This document shows positions 55,721 to 64,000 of a stretch of 64,000 nucleotides of DNA, piece by piece (position 1 is the stretch's first letter; every line of letters starts with the position of its first letter). Below the pieces are notes generated by a model. That model did no database searches. It worked only from the letters and a program-made list of their open reading frames with translations, and was not told the DNA's origin. The stretch spans positions 1-64,000 of the forward strand of contig JAOESH010000002.1 in the NCBI GenBank assembly GCA_028382005.1, read 5' to 3'. This DNA is from Pseudomonadota bacterium (lineage in GTDB: Bacteria; Pseudomonadota; Alphaproteobacteria; Puniceispirillales; Marisalimonadaceae). The translations under genes and the position numbers were made by a program.

Positions 55721-56539
55721 ATGACCCAAGAAGCTGAAAAATTTAAATTAGAAAACAAAATAAATTATAATTCTCTAGGTCTTCAAGACTTTAATAAATT
55801 TCCATTATTATCTGGTATTTATAAATTTTCCACAGGTAAATTTGATTTTGATTTAATATGTATTCGCAATGATGATTCATCAGTGGTAGACCATTTTTGG
55901 AAAGGTAAAAAAAACGTTCCAGATTTAAACCTATGGGGTGAAATTACAAAACCAAAAGGTATTTTTATAGATGTTGGATCACACACTGGACTTTACACAA
56001 TCGTTGGATTGCTTTCTAACCCTAACAACTTTTTAATATCCATTGAACCAAGTTATTTAAATGTGGGTAGAATGATGTCGAACTTAAGGTTAAATAATTT
56101 GTTTAAAAATCACGTAAAAATTTTAGGAGCGGCTTCTAATATTACTGGAGTAAAAAATTTTTCATTTCATAGTGATCCGTCTTATATGTCAAAAGGGGGG
56201 AAAATATCAGAAAAAGGTGAAAATATAAATGTACTCAAATTAGACGATATTACTATAAATGATACAAGAAAAGTAAGAGGTTTAAAAATTGATACTGAAG
56301 GAGAGGATTATAAAGTCCTCTTAGGTGCTAAAAATATTATTACTGAAAACTTACCTGACATAATAATAGAAGTTAGAGAAGATAATAAAATTTTGATAAA
56401 AGACTTTCTTATTAATTTTGGTTATCAATTCTTTTTAATTTCAGATACTTTAAAAGAAATTAATATGGTTAAACTTAAAATCAATGAATCAATTAATATA
56501 TTTGCTACTGTGAATCAAAAACTATTTATAAATAAATAA
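55721..56539 (+). CDS. FkbM-family methyltransferase
   Basis: This 272-residue SAM-dependent methyltransferase has motif I GIFIDVGSHTGLYTIVGLL (about residues 84-102), then LISIEPSYLNVGRMMSNLRL and the family-specific GLKIDTEGEDYKVLLGA (about residues 187-203). FkbM proteins commonly O-methylate sugars or polyketides and often accompany glycosyltransferases, consistent with the adjacent genes. The acceptor is unknown. It is the last gene of the probable accessory block; xthA follows 12 bases later. Confidence 0.85.
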   Translation: MTQEAEKFKLENKINYNSLGLQDFNKFPLLSGIYKFSTGKFDFDLICIRNDDSSVVDHFWKGKKNVPDLNLWGEITKPKGIFIDVGSHTGLYTIVGLLSNPNNFLISIEPSYLNVGRMMSNLRLNNLFKNHVKILGAASNITGVKNFSFHSDPSYMSKGGKISEKGENINVLKLDDITINDTRKVRGLKIDTEGEDYKVLLGAKNIITENLPDIIIEVREDNKILIKDFLINFGYQFFLISDTLKEINMVKLKINESINIFATVNQKLFINK

Positions 56540-56551
56540 CTAGAGATTTTT

Positions 56552-57340
56552 ATGATGAGAATAGCAACTTGGAACATTAATTCAGTAAGGCTTCGGTTAA
56601 ATCAAGTCTTGAATTTTGTCAATGAAAGAAAAATAGATACTTTATGTTTGCAAGAAACTAAAACCCAAGACGAATTTTTTCCCTTAGATGACTTTATTAA
56701 GGCTGGTATGAAATATCAATATTTCAGGGGTGAGAAGTCTTACAACGGTGTAGCTATATTATCTAATACTAAATTTACAGATATGAATCATACAGATTAT
56801 TGTAAAAAGGGTGACGCTAGACATGTTTCTGTTAAATTTATAAATGACATTGAGCTTCATAATTTTTATGTTCCTGCTGGAGGTGATGAACCAGATATAT
56901 CTACTAATCAAAAGTTTGATCATAAAATCTCTTTTTTAAATGAAATGAAGTCAAATTTTTTGAAAGATCAAAAAACTAAGAAAATTTTAGTTGGAGATCT
57001 TAATATAGCTCCATTTGAGCATGATGTTTGGTCTCATAAACAGTTACTGAATGTTGTGTCACACACTAAAATAGAAACGGACACATTATTAGAGATAATT
57101 AGAACCGGAGGATGGGTTGACGTTATGAGAAAGTTAGTTCCTCACGACGAAAAACTTTACTCTTGGTGGTCTTATAGAAATAAAAATTGGGAAATATCAA
57201 ATAGAGGCAGGCGTTTAGATCATGTGTGGGTTTCTAAAAACTTATTTTCTAAAGTTAAATCTGGTGTTATTTATAAAGATACTAGGAATTGGGAAAGGCC
57301 TTCTGACCACGTACCAATTATCATAGATATTAATATTTGA
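56552..57340 (+). CDS. xthA: Exodeoxyribonuclease III
   Basis: Exonuclease III is the AP endonuclease of base-excision repair. The 262 residues show the EEP fold: MRIATWNINSVRLRLNQVL, LCLQETKTQD (metal-binding Glu), LVGDLNIAPFEHDVW (catalytic Asp/Asn), and the C-terminal RGRRLDHVWVS and SDHVPIIID. Length is normal. Alphaproteobacteria usually have xthA next to lolA; here it lies 7.5 kb away beyond the glycan block. It is followed by dapF on the same strand. Confidence 0.95.
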   Translation: MMRIATWNINSVRLRLNQVLNFVNERKIDTLCLQETKTQDEFFPLDDFIKAGMKYQYFRGEKSYNGVAILSNTKFTDMNHTDYCKKGDARHVSVKFINDIELHNFYVPAGGDEPDISTNQKFDHKISFLNEMKSNFLKDQKTKKILVGDLNIAPFEHDVWSHKQLLNVVSHTKIETDTLLEIIRTGGWVDVMRKLVPHDEKLYSWWSYRNKNWEISNRGRRLDHVWVSKNLFSKVKSGVIYKDTRNWERPSDHVPIIIDINI

Positions 57341-57370
57341 CTTTGCTACAAATTTTAAAGGATAAACTTT

Positions 57371-58183
57371 TTGAAAATACCATTTATTAAGATGCATGGA
57401 TTGGGAAATGATTTTATCATATTTGATAACATTAATAACCCAAACATTTATGAAGTAAACTTTATAAAAAAAATAAGTAATAGAAGAGTTGGAATTGGTT
57501 GCGATCAAATATTAATGATTGAAAATACTAATGTAAAAGAAAACTTTAAGGTCAAGATATATAATTCGGATGGTTCGGAAACTGGAGCATGCGGAAATGG
57601 TACTAGATGCGTTGCTGATTATTTAATGAAAAAAGAAGGTATAGATAATATATACATTGAGACAATCTCAGGAAATTTAAAGTGTACCAAACATAAAGAC
57701 GACGTCACTGTTAATATGGGAGAACCCATTTTTAATTGGAACGAGATACCACTTATAAGTAAACAGAACACTCAAAAAGTAATACTAGATGATTTTGAAG
57801 CTTGTTGTTTATCAATGGGAAATCCTCATGCAGTAATATTTTTTTCAAATTTATCGGATCTTGAGAAATTAGATTTATATTCAATTGGTCCTGTTTTAGA
57901 AAAAAACCCTATTTTTCCTGAATTTGCAAATATTGAATTCGCATGTGTTTTAGAAAATGGAGTAATAAGAATGAGGGTATGGGAAAGAGGCGTAGGAATT
58001 ACACAAGCCTGTGGTTCAGGTGCATGTGCCACGTCAGTTGCCGCTTCAGTTCTTGGTTTAAGTTCAAAAGAAAATAAAATTATCTTAGATGGTGGTAATT
58101 TATATATTAATTGGTTAGAAGATAAAACTGTTACACTCACTGGAATAACAGAAAGAGTGTTTGATGGTTTAATAGGTTATTAA
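57371..58183 (+). CDS. dapF: Diaminopimelate epimerase
   Basis: DapF converts LL- to meso-diaminopimelate for lysine and peptidoglycan. The 270 residues carry the two catalytic Cys motifs: ETGACGNGTRCVADYL (Cys at about residue 75) and CGSGACATSVAAS (about 215). The N-terminal FIKMHGLGNDFIIFD is diagnostic. The start is TTG, with an AAAGGA site eight bases upstream. It is followed directly by mtaB, the usual alphaproteobacterial dapF-mtaB-ftsY order. Confidence 0.97.
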   Translation: MKIPFIKMHGLGNDFIIFDNINNPNIYEVNFIKKISNRRVGIGCDQILMIENTNVKENFKVKIYNSDGSETGACGNGTRCVADYLMKKEGIDNIYIETISGNLKCTKHKDDVTVNMGEPIFNWNEIPLISKQNTQKVILDDFEACCLSMGNPHAVIFFSNLSDLEKLDLYSIGPVLEKNPIFPEFANIEFACVLENGVIRMRVWERGVGITQACGSGACATSVAASVLGLSSKENKIILDGGNLYINWLEDKTVTLTGITERVFDGLIGY

Positions 58184-59482
58184 TTGACTCTTAGAAATAA
58201 AAATAAAAACTCAATACCAGATATTAAGACTTTTGGTTGCAGATTAAATATTTGGGAAAGTCAGGTAATTAGTGATCATGCTAGTGATTACAAACATAGC
58301 GATCTTATTATTTTCAATACATGTGCTGTAACAAGTGAAGCAGAACGGCAAGCAAGGCAAGCAATAAGGTCTGCAAAAAAAAATCGACCTGATGCTAAAA
58401 TATTAGTTACAGGTTGTGCTGCTCAAATAGATCCTAAAAAGTGGAATGATATGCCAGAAGTAAACTTTGTTGTTGGCAATAAGGAAAAATTAGATAAAAG
58501 ATTCTGGGAAAATTTTGATGTAAATAGTGTTTCTAAATCGCACAATAGTATTTTTGTAGAAGATATAATGAAAGTAAAAGAAACTTCTGAACACCTCATT
58601 GATTCTTTTAATCACCACACTCGAGGATTTGTTCAAGTCCAAAATGGATGTGATCATAGATGTACTTTTTGTATCATTCCGTTTGGTAGAGGTCCAAGTA
58701 GGTCTGTCTCTACTCAGAATATTATAAACTCTATCAATTCATTGTTAAAAAATGGAATTAGAGAAGTTGTGTTAACGGGTGTTGATTTAACCTCATGGGG
58801 AAACGACATCTTTGGAAAACCAAGTCTCGGGTTGTTAGTTAAAAAAATTTTAAAAAACATACCTAATCTACCTCGATTGAGATTATCTTCAATTGACCCA
58901 GCTGAAGTTGATTTTGAGTTAGTGGATGCCATAGAAAATGAAGAAAGATTAATGCCACATATCCATTTATCTATTCAACATGGAGACGATCTGATTTTGA
59001 AAAGAATGAAAAGACGTCACTTGAATAGGGACGTAATTAATTTTGTTAAAGAAGTAAAAAGAAGAAGATCAGACGTAGTCTTTGGTGGTGATTTTATTTC
59101 TGGATTTCCAACAGAAGATGAAAATGCACATAAAAAAAGTATAGATCTCATAAAGTTAGCTGATATTACTTATGTTCATGTTTTTCCTTATTCAGATAGA
59201 GAAGGAACCCCAGCCTCAAAAATGCCAAAAGTTTCTAGTGCGGACATTAAAAAAAGAGCTAAAGATTTGAGAATAGTTGCAGAAACACAACGTCAAAAGT
59301 TTTTGAAAGCTCAGGTTGGAACGGTACAAAATGTTCTTATAGAAAAAAATTCTACTGGCTATACACCAAATTTTTCTAAAATAAAGCTAAATCAAATAGT
59401 TGAATGCAGTGATATAATTTCAACCAAGATTTTAGATTTTAATTCGGAAGGTTTAATAGGGTGTATTAATGAAAATTCATAG
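58184..59482 (+). CDS. mtaB: tRNA (N6-threonylcarbamoyladenosine-37) methylthiotransferase
   Basis: MtaB is a radical-SAM enzyme that adds a methylthio group to t6A37 of ANN-decoding tRNAs. The 432 residues show the N-terminal MTTase domain (TFGCRLNIWESQ, IFNTCAVTSEAERQARQ, VTGCAAQ), with its three conserved cysteines for one 4Fe-4S cluster. The radical-SAM motif is GCDHRCTFCIIPFGRG (about residues 157-172). VLTGVDLTSWG and SIQHGDDLILKRMKR follow, with a C-terminal TRAM-like part. The TTG start abuts the dapF stop. MiaB is excluded by the MtaB-type NIWES pattern and context. Confidence 0.93.
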   Translation: MTLRNKNKNSIPDIKTFGCRLNIWESQVISDHASDYKHSDLIIFNTCAVTSEAERQARQAIRSAKKNRPDAKILVTGCAAQIDPKKWNDMPEVNFVVGNKEKLDKRFWENFDVNSVSKSHNSIFVEDIMKVKETSEHLIDSFNHHTRGFVQVQNGCDHRCTFCIIPFGRGPSRSVSTQNIINSINSLLKNGIREVVLTGVDLTSWGNDIFGKPSLGLLVKKILKNIPNLPRLRLSSIDPAEVDFELVDAIENEERLMPHIHLSIQHGDDLILKRMKRRHLNRDVINFVKEVKRRRSDVVFGGDFISGFPTEDENAHKKSIDLIKLADITYVHVFPYSDREGTPASKMPKVSSADIKKRAKDLRIVAETQRQKFLKAQVGTVQNVLIEKNSTGYTPNFSKIKLNQIVECSDIISTKILDFNSEGLIGCINENS

Positions 59483-59503
59483 CATTTTCCGAGTTAATAA
59501 AAA

Positions 59504-60442
59504 ATGGCACTAAACTGGTTTAAAAAATTAAAAACTGGATTAAGTAAATCAGCTTCTAAAGTTGGAGGAGCTTTAGCTTCAGTTACAGGAAAAAAGGTAG
59601 TTGATCAGTTAACACTTGATGATATTGAAGACCAGCTCATCTTGGCAGATTTAGGTATTCAAGTATCGGCTCGAATAACAAAAAAAATTAAAGATAAAAA
59701 GTTTGTATTGAATGATAAAAAGGAAATTGCATCATTAGATATTACAGAAACAGTTGCAGCTGAAATTGAAGAAATTTTATTGCCATGTGAACTTAGCCTC
59801 TTTGACAATGTTACTTCTAAGCCACATGTTTTGTTTTTAGCTGGTGTCAATGGTTCAGGAAAAACGACTACTGCAGGTAAGATTGCAGAGCAATTTAGAT
59901 TACAAAATAAATCCGTTATATTAGCAGCATCTGACACATTTAGAGCAGCAGCGGTGGAACAATTAAAAACTTGGGGTAATAGAGTTGGAGCAGAGGTTGT
60001 CTCTGGAGTAGATGGAGGAGATTCTGCAGCAGTTGCTTTTCAGGCTTTTCAAAAGGCACAAAATGAAAGTGTAGATATTGTAATAGTTGATACTGCTGGA
60101 AGATTGCAAAACAAAAAGGATTTGATGGAAGAGCTAACGAAAACTTGTAGAGTATTAGCGAAGTTAGATGATAATGCACCCCACCAAAAAGTTGTAGTTT
60201 TAGACGGTACTGTTGGACAAAATGCTCATTCACAATTAGAAAGCTTTAATGAAGCTATTGGCTTAACTGGTATGATTATTACTAAACTAGATGGAAGTGC
60301 AAAAGGTGGTGTGGTTGTGTCATTGGCAGAAAAATTTAAAATTCCTATTCACTCAGTTGGTGTTGGTGAGGGCTTAGACGATTTACAACCTTTTAAAGCA
60401 TCCTCTTTCTCAAGAGCTATTGCCGGTTTGGACGAATTATAG
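59504..60442 (+). CDS. ftsY: Signal recognition particle receptor FtsY
   Basis: FtsY is the membrane receptor GTPase that docks Ffh-ribosome complexes. The 312 residues contain the N domain followed by the G domain: G1 FLAGVNGSGKTTTAGKIA (about residues 110-127), DTFRAAAVEQLKTWG, G3 VDTAGRLQNKKDLMEEL, and G4 ITKLDGSAKGG. The acidic A domain of E. coli FtsY is absent, as in most alphaproteobacteria. ffh, its partner, follows after 127 bases. Confidence 0.97.
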   Translation: MALNWFKKLKTGLSKSASKVGGALASVTGKKVVDQLTLDDIEDQLILADLGIQVSARITKKIKDKKFVLNDKKEIASLDITETVAAEIEEILLPCELSLFDNVTSKPHVLFLAGVNGSGKTTTAGKIAEQFRLQNKSVILAASDTFRAAAVEQLKTWGNRVGAEVVSGVDGGDSAAVAFQAFQKAQNESVDIVIVDTAGRLQNKKDLMEELTKTCRVLAKLDDNAPHQKVVVLDGTVGQNAHSQLESFNEAIGLTGMIITKLDGSAKGGVVVSLAEKFKIPIHSVGVGEGLDDLQPFKASSFSRAIAGLDEL

Positions 60443-60455
60443 AGTTTCTTTAAAC

Positions 60456-60482
60456 TTGACTTGGATATAAATTGTATATAAT
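60456..60482 (+). promoter_or_regulatory. Candidate sigma-70 promoter before ffh
   Basis: TTGACT (60456-60461) and TATAAT (60477-60482) lie 15 bases apart in the ftsY-ffh gap, about 90 bases before the ffh start. Each box is nearly perfect, but the spacing is two bases short of the optimum. This would start transcription of the ffh-rpsP-rimM-trmD-rplS unit. The sequence just before ffh contains a small CTTGA/TCAAG hairpin. No SRP-RNA motif is seen. Confidence 0.38.
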
Positions 60483-60569
60483 TAAACAATAATAATTTAT
60501 TTTTAAAGAAGAATTTTAACGCACGTCCTTGAGTTTCAAGCACGGGCGTAATCTTGGTTTAGGATTAAT

Positions 60570-62090
60570 ATGTTTGAGAATTTAACTGACAAACTAGGTA
60601 ATGTTTTCAAAGGCCTTACAAAAAGAGGTTCTCTTTCTGAAGGTAACGTTGATGAAGCTTTAAAAGAGGTTCGTACAGCTCTTTTAGAGGCAGATGTTGC
60701 TTTGTCAGTAGTTAAAGAATTTATCGATAAAGTTAGAGTTAGGGCAGTAGGTGAAGAAGTTTTAAGATCTGTCACTCCTGGTCAGCAAGTTATAAAAATT
60801 GTAAATGATGTTTTAATTGAAGTTCTTGGTTCAAACGAATCTGAACTTTTAATTGATCATGCGCCTCCTGCCGTTATATTGCTAGTAGGGCTTCAGGGTT
60901 CAGGCAAAACTACTACTGCTGGAAAGTTAGCCTTACATTTAAAATCTAAGAAAAGAAAAAAAGTGATGCTTGCATCACTTGATATCTACAGGCCTGCTGC
61001 AAGAGAGCAACTCAGAATTTTAGGTGAGCAAGCTGAGGTTTCTGTATTGCCAGAAATTGATGGAGAAAGTCCAGAAAAAATAACTAAAAGAGCAATGGCA
61101 GCTTCAAAAATTCAAGCAATAGATGTTTTGATACTTGATACAGCAGGAAGAACAACTATAGACACAGCAATGATGTCTGAAGCACAGGAAGTGTTTAAGT
61201 TGTCTAGTCCGTCTGAAACTTTACTAATAGCAGATGCAATGACTGGTCAGGACGCTGTGCAAACAGCTAAAGCTTTTTCTGAACTAATCAAAATTTCTGG
61301 AGTTGTTCTAACTCGAACTGATGGAGATGCAAGAGGTGGTGCAGCTTTGTCAATGAGATCAGTAACGGGGTGTCCAATAAAATTTGTAGGTGTTTCCGAA
61401 AAATTGGAAGGGTTAGAAGCTTTCCATCCTGATAGAGCAGCTGGTAGAATATTAGATATGGGCGATGTAGTTTCATTAGTCGAAAAAGCTGCTGAAACTA
61501 TAGCTGAAGAAGATGCTGCTCATATGATGAAAAGAATGTCTCAAGGCAGTTTTGATATGAATGATATGTTAAAACAAATTGGACAATTAAAAAAAATGGG
61601 TGGTTTAGGAGGGGTAATGTCTATGTTACCTGGTATTGGTAAACTTCAAAAACAAATGGCGGCTAATAATTTTAATGATAAATCGATTTCTAAACAAGAA
61701 GCTATAATATACTCAATGACAAAGAAGGAAAGAATAAATGTAGCGTTACTAAATGCTTCAAGACGAAAAAGAATTGCATCAGGATCAGGAACGGTTGTTT
61801 CAGATGTCAACAGACTTGTGAAGCAACAACAAGACATGGCTCGTATGATGAAAAAAATGGGTAAAATGGGCGGACTTGGTGGCTTGAAGAATATGATGTC
61901 ATCATTAGGCGGAACTAGTCAAGACGCGCCTACTAGTGATGGACAAGCCCCGGCAATGGATTCAGAAAAGATGGCCCAATTACAAAAAATGATGGGTGGT
62001 AACATGCCAAATTTAGGAAATATGGCCAATAAATTTGGAGGAATGGGTTTGCCCGGGTTAGGCGGAAATTCGTCAAAAAAGAGAAGATAA
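60570..62090 (+). CDS. ffh: Signal recognition particle protein Ffh
   Basis: Ffh binds signal sequences and the 4.5S RNA and delivers ribosomes to FtsY. The 506 residues have the N domain (MFENLTDKLGNVFKGL), the G domain with G1 LLVGLQGSGKTTTAGKLA (about residues 102-119), DIYRPAAREQL and DTAGRTTID, and TRTDGDARGGAALS. The M domain (from about residue 325) contains the RNA-binding SGSGTVVSDVNRLVKQ and a Met/Gly-rich tail. Length is slightly above the usual 450 because of this tail. rpsP follows after 29 bases. Confidence 0.97.
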   Translation: MFENLTDKLGNVFKGLTKRGSLSEGNVDEALKEVRTALLEADVALSVVKEFIDKVRVRAVGEEVLRSVTPGQQVIKIVNDVLIEVLGSNESELLIDHAPPAVILLVGLQGSGKTTTAGKLALHLKSKKRKKVMLASLDIYRPAAREQLRILGEQAEVSVLPEIDGESPEKITKRAMAASKIQAIDVLILDTAGRTTIDTAMMSEAQEVFKLSSPSETLLIADAMTGQDAVQTAKAFSELIKISGVVLTRTDGDARGGAALSMRSVTGCPIKFVGVSEKLEGLEAFHPDRAAGRILDMGDVVSLVEKAAETIAEEDAAHMMKRMSQGSFDMNDMLKQIGQLKKMGGLGGVMSMLPGIGKLQKQMAANNFNDKSISKQEAIIYSMTKKERINVALLNASRRKRIASGSGTVVSDVNRLVKQQQDMARMMKKMGKMGGLGGLKNMMSSLGGTSQDAPTSDGQAPAMDSEKMAQLQKMMGGNMPNLGNMANKFGGMGLPGLGGNSSKKRR

Positions 62091-62119
62091 ATTTAATTAA
62101 CAAAATATAAGGAAAAAAA

Positions 62120-62563
62120 ATGGCACTAAAAATAAGATTATCAAGAGGTGGAGCTAAGAAGAGACCTTTTTACAAAATTGTAGTTGCAGAAGCTTTATCT
62201 CCAAGAGATGGTAAATTCATTGAAAGATTAGGGTCATATAACCCAATGGTAGCTAAAGATCATGCTGAAAGATTAGTTTTAGATGTTGAAAGAGCTAAAT
62301 ATTGGATTTCTAAAGGAGCGCAACCAACATTAAGAGTAGCCAAAATGTTATCTTCTGATGGCTTAGTAAAAGCTCCTGTTATAAGAGAACAGCCTATCAA
62401 AAGTGCACCAGGAAAGAAAAGGCAAGAAAGAGAAGCAGAAGCTGCTGAGAAATTAGCATTAGCAGCAGAAGCACCAGTAGCAGAAGCACCAGTAGCAGAA
62501 GCACCAGTAGCAGAAGCACCTGCGGAAGAAGCTCCTGCTGAAGAAGTGGAGAAAAAAGAATAG
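62120..62563 (+). CDS. rpsP: 30S ribosomal protein S16 with repetitive acidic C-terminal tail
   Basis: S16 stabilises the 30S body. Residues 1-85 are a normal S16 ([46 protein letters not shown]). The protein extends to 147 residues through a linker and a tail of EAPVA-type repeats rich in Ala, Pro and Glu. The DNA of the tail contains a 15-bp tandem repeat (see separate entry). Extended S16 tails are known in alphaproteobacteria, but the perfect repeats suggest recent copy-number change. Confidence 0.96.
   Translation: MALKIRLSRGGAKKRPFYKIVVAEALSPRDGKFIERLGSYNPMVAKDHAERLVLDVERAKYWISKGAQPTLRVAKMLSSDGLVKAPVIREQPIKSAPGKKRQEREAEAAEKLALAAEAPVAEAPVAEAPVAEAPAEEAPAEEVEKKE
62465..62520 (+). repeat. 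15-bp tandem repeat inside rpsP
   Basis: The unit GCAGAAGCACCAGTA occurs three times perfectly (62465-62479, 62480-62494, 62495-62509), then an 11-base partial copy. It encodes AEAPV repeats in the S16 tail. Because the unit is 15 bases, copy-number change keeps the frame. It stands out as GC-rich against the surrounding sequence. Confidence 0.9.
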
Positions 62564-62570
62564 GTATACA

Positions 62571-63080
62571 TTGTCTAAAAGTGATTTAATTGAAATTGGA
62601 TGTTTTGTTGGTGTTCATGGTATAAAGGGCGAAGTTAAGCTTAAAAGTTATGCTGAAAAACCTGAAAATATATTTAGTTATAAAGAAATATTCCTAGAAA
62701 ATAATGTTAATCCAATTAGATTTAAGTTTCTTAGAAAGGTTAAACAAAATCTTATTTGTGAAATAGAAAATGTTAAAACAAGAAATGATGCAGAAAAATT
62801 TAGGAATTCGAAATTATTTATAAAAAGACAAAGTCTTCCTAAGCTTCTGGATGATGAGTTTTACCACAGAGATCTTATAGGTTTTGATGTTTGTAATACA
62901 AATAAGGAAAGTTTTGGTTCAATTATCTCATTTAGTGATTTTGGTGGAGGTTTGTTAATTGAAGTAAAAAAAAATGGAAAGACATTTTATTTACCAGCAG
63001 GTAGTGAATTTTTAAATATAATTAATTATAAAGAAAAAGAGGTAATTTTAAATTTAGATTTTAGTTTTTTTAATGATTAA
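62571..63080 (+). CDS. rimM: Ribosome maturation factor RimM
   Basis: RimM binds S19 and helps 30S assembly. The 169 residues show the N-terminal RimM domain (IGCFVGVHGIKGEVKLKSY, about residues 8-26) and the C-terminal PRC-barrel (EFYHRDLIGFDV and GGGLLIEVKKNGKTFYLP). The start is TTG, eight bases after the rpsP stop. Its position between rpsP and trmD is the universal order. Confidence 0.94.
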   Translation: MSKSDLIEIGCFVGVHGIKGEVKLKSYAEKPENIFSYKEIFLENNVNPIRFKFLRKVKQNLICEIENVKTRNDAEKFRNSKLFIKRQSLPKLLDDEFYHRDLIGFDVCNTNKESFGSIISFSDFGGGLLIEVKKNGKTFYLPAGSEFLNIINYKEKEVILNLDFSFFND

Positions 63081-63095
63081 AAAGGGAGTTTTAGA

Positions 63096-63782
63096 GTGTG
63101 GAATGCGACAGTTTTATCACTATTTCCAGAAATGTTTCCTGGAACTTTAGATTTTTCTATATCAGGTAAAGCCTTAAAAAAAGGGCTTTGGTCATTAAAA
63201 AAAATTAATATTAGAGATTTTTCAAATGATAAAAATGGAAAGGTAGATGATGTCCCATTTGGTGGAGGCCATGGAATGGTTCTTAAACCAGAAGTTCTGG
63301 ATAAAGCTTTAAAATCTGCAGCATATGATAAAGGTCCAAGAATTTATTTGTCACCAAGAGGTCGTAAATTTGATCAAAGTTTTGCAAAAGAATTATCTAA
63401 AGAAAAAGGTGTGGTTTTTATTTGTGGAAGATATGAGGGAGTTGACGAAAGATTTTTAAATCATAATGACATACAAGAAGTAAGTGTTGGTGATTATATT
63501 TTATCAGGTGGAGAAATTGGAGCACAATTAATTATGGATGCTACGATTAGGCTTCTTCCAAATGTAATTGGAAATTCAAAAGGTTTAATAGAAGAGAGTT
63601 TTGAAGGTGGCTTGTTAGAATATCCATTATACACACAACCTAGAGTGTGGAATGGAATAGAAGTTCCAGAGGTTTTGATATCTGGAGACCATAAAAAAAT
63701 AGAAATGTGGAAAATTAAGATGTCAGAAGAGATTACAAAATCAAAAAGACCAGATTTATGGTCTAAATATTTAAAATCTTAA
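63096..63782 (+). CDS. trmD: tRNA (guanine-37-N1)-methyltransferase
   Basis: TrmD makes m1G37 in tRNAs with SAM, preventing frameshifts. The 228 residues show the SPOUT trefoil-knot motifs: LSPRGRKFDQSFAKEL, CGRYEGVDERFLNH (about residues 109-122), and SVGDYILSGGEIGAQLI. The C-terminal region includes SFEGGLLEYPLYTQPRVW. The start is GTG with a strong AAAGGGAG site. rplS follows after 54 bases. Confidence 0.97.
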   Translation: MWNATVLSLFPEMFPGTLDFSISGKALKKGLWSLKKINIRDFSNDKNGKVDDVPFGGGHGMVLKPEVLDKALKSAAYDKGPRIYLSPRGRKFDQSFAKELSKEKGVVFICGRYEGVDERFLNHNDIQEVSVGDYILSGGEIGAQLIMDATIRLLPNVIGNSKGLIEESFEGGLLEYPLYTQPRVWNGIEVPEVLISGDHKKIEMWKIKMSEEITKSKRPDLWSKYLKS

Positions 63783-63836
63783 CTAGATAAAAAATTATTA
63801 ATTTGTTATGTGTATAAATCACGAAAGGGTAATAAA

Positions 63837-64000
63837 ATGAATGTTATTGATAAAATTGAAAAAAATCAGATGGAGAAGATTTCTGCAGAGAGATCATTGC
63901 CGGAATTTGGTGCAGGTGATACCTTAAAAGTTGATGTTAAGATAGTTGAAGGTGACAAAGAAAGAGTACAGGCATTTGAAGGTTTGTGTATTGCCAGAAG
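63837..64000 (+). CDS. rplS: 50S ribosomal protein L19 (partial, runs off the window)
   Basis: The first 54 codons of L19 are present: [16 protein letters not shown], then [20 protein letters not shown] and [12 protein letters not shown], matching the family's N-terminal half. The ORF track missed it because the window ends. L19 sits at the 30S-50S interface. The trmD-rplS order completes the rpsP-rimM-trmD-rplS unit. It is truncated by the window, not damaged. Confidence 0.95.
   Translation, partial: MNVIDKIEKNQMEKISAERSLPEFGAGDTLKVDVKIVEGDKERVQAFEGLCIAR

Noticed and set aside
60443-60569. Possible 4.5S SRP RNA between ftsY and ffh
   Set aside because: The gap has a small CTTGA/TCAAG hairpin, but no GGAA tetraloop, AGCA/AGGA internal-loop motif or long helix of SRP RNA.
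60536-60775. Minus-strand ORF overlapping the ffh start
   Set aside because: It is antisense to the conserved N domain of Ffh and low-complexity in Ser/Thr/Leu, typical of a shadow frame.

Overview
The window is a visibly AT-rich, gene-dense bacterial chromosome segment with short or overlapping intergenic gaps and frequent TTG/GTG starts. Gene content and order point to a streamlined alphaproteobacterium: hemE-hemJ-rho-mnmE-mnmG-rsmG-parA-parB, then holA-lptE-leuS-DUF3576, a CcrM-type methyltransferase, aminotransferase-ftsK-lolA, and mtaB-ftsY-ffh-rpsP-rimM-trmD-rplS. A DMSP-demethylase homologue, a ProU-type osmolyte transporter and malate synthase G suggest a marine heterotroph (SAR11-like, or the HIMB59/AEGEAN-169 type). 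That placement is inference, not proven by the sequence.

Layout. 1-271: non-coding, with a perfect DnaA box and several near-matches beside hemE; probably chromosomal oriC or its edge. 272-8573: haem genes (hemE, hemJ), rho, tRNA-modification genes mnmE/mnmG, rsmG and the parAB partition system. Two exact 16-bp parS sites lie here, one between rho and mnmE and one inside the rsmG reading frame. 8563-13145 (minus): holA, lptE, leuS and a DUF3576 lipoprotein. 13328-22547: yggS, a RibA with a degenerate RibB-like N-terminus, an atypical response regulator, tRNA-Gln, ispE, a TPR lipoprotein, uracil-DNA glycosylase, lytic transglycosylase, moaB and rnhB. 22666-32681: ccrM with a DnaA box in its promoter region, glcB, sugar-nucleotide genes (phosphomannomutase/phosphoglucomutase, galU, ugd), and proXWV with an intrinsic-terminator-like hairpin between proX and proW. 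32963-39060: an unknown membrane-anchored protein, a hydrolase, a methyltransferase, purT, a DUF1445 protein, a metF-like gene and a dmdA homologue, which together look like a one-carbon neighbourhood. 39072-48993: tRNA-Gly, a sugar aminotransferase and oxidoreductase, a CnoX-like thioredoxin, a Lon-N-domain protein with an apparently non-standard start, DUF971, a Ubi-type hydroxylase, an aminotransferase, ftsK and lolA. 49009-56539: surface-glycan/asnB/FkbM genes that look like an accessory block between lolA and xthA. 56552-end: xthA, dapF, mtaB, ftsY, ffh, rpsP, rimM, trmD and the start of rplS.

How it works together. The left end combines origin, centromere (parS) and partition genes. ccrM probably ties methylation to replication. 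The proXWV, metF-like, dmdA and purT genes can be read as uptake and C1 use of methylated osmolytes. The right end is the conserved translation and SRP module. No insertion sequence, prophage, CRISPR array or rRNA was seen. No gene-free stretch exceeds 300 bases.
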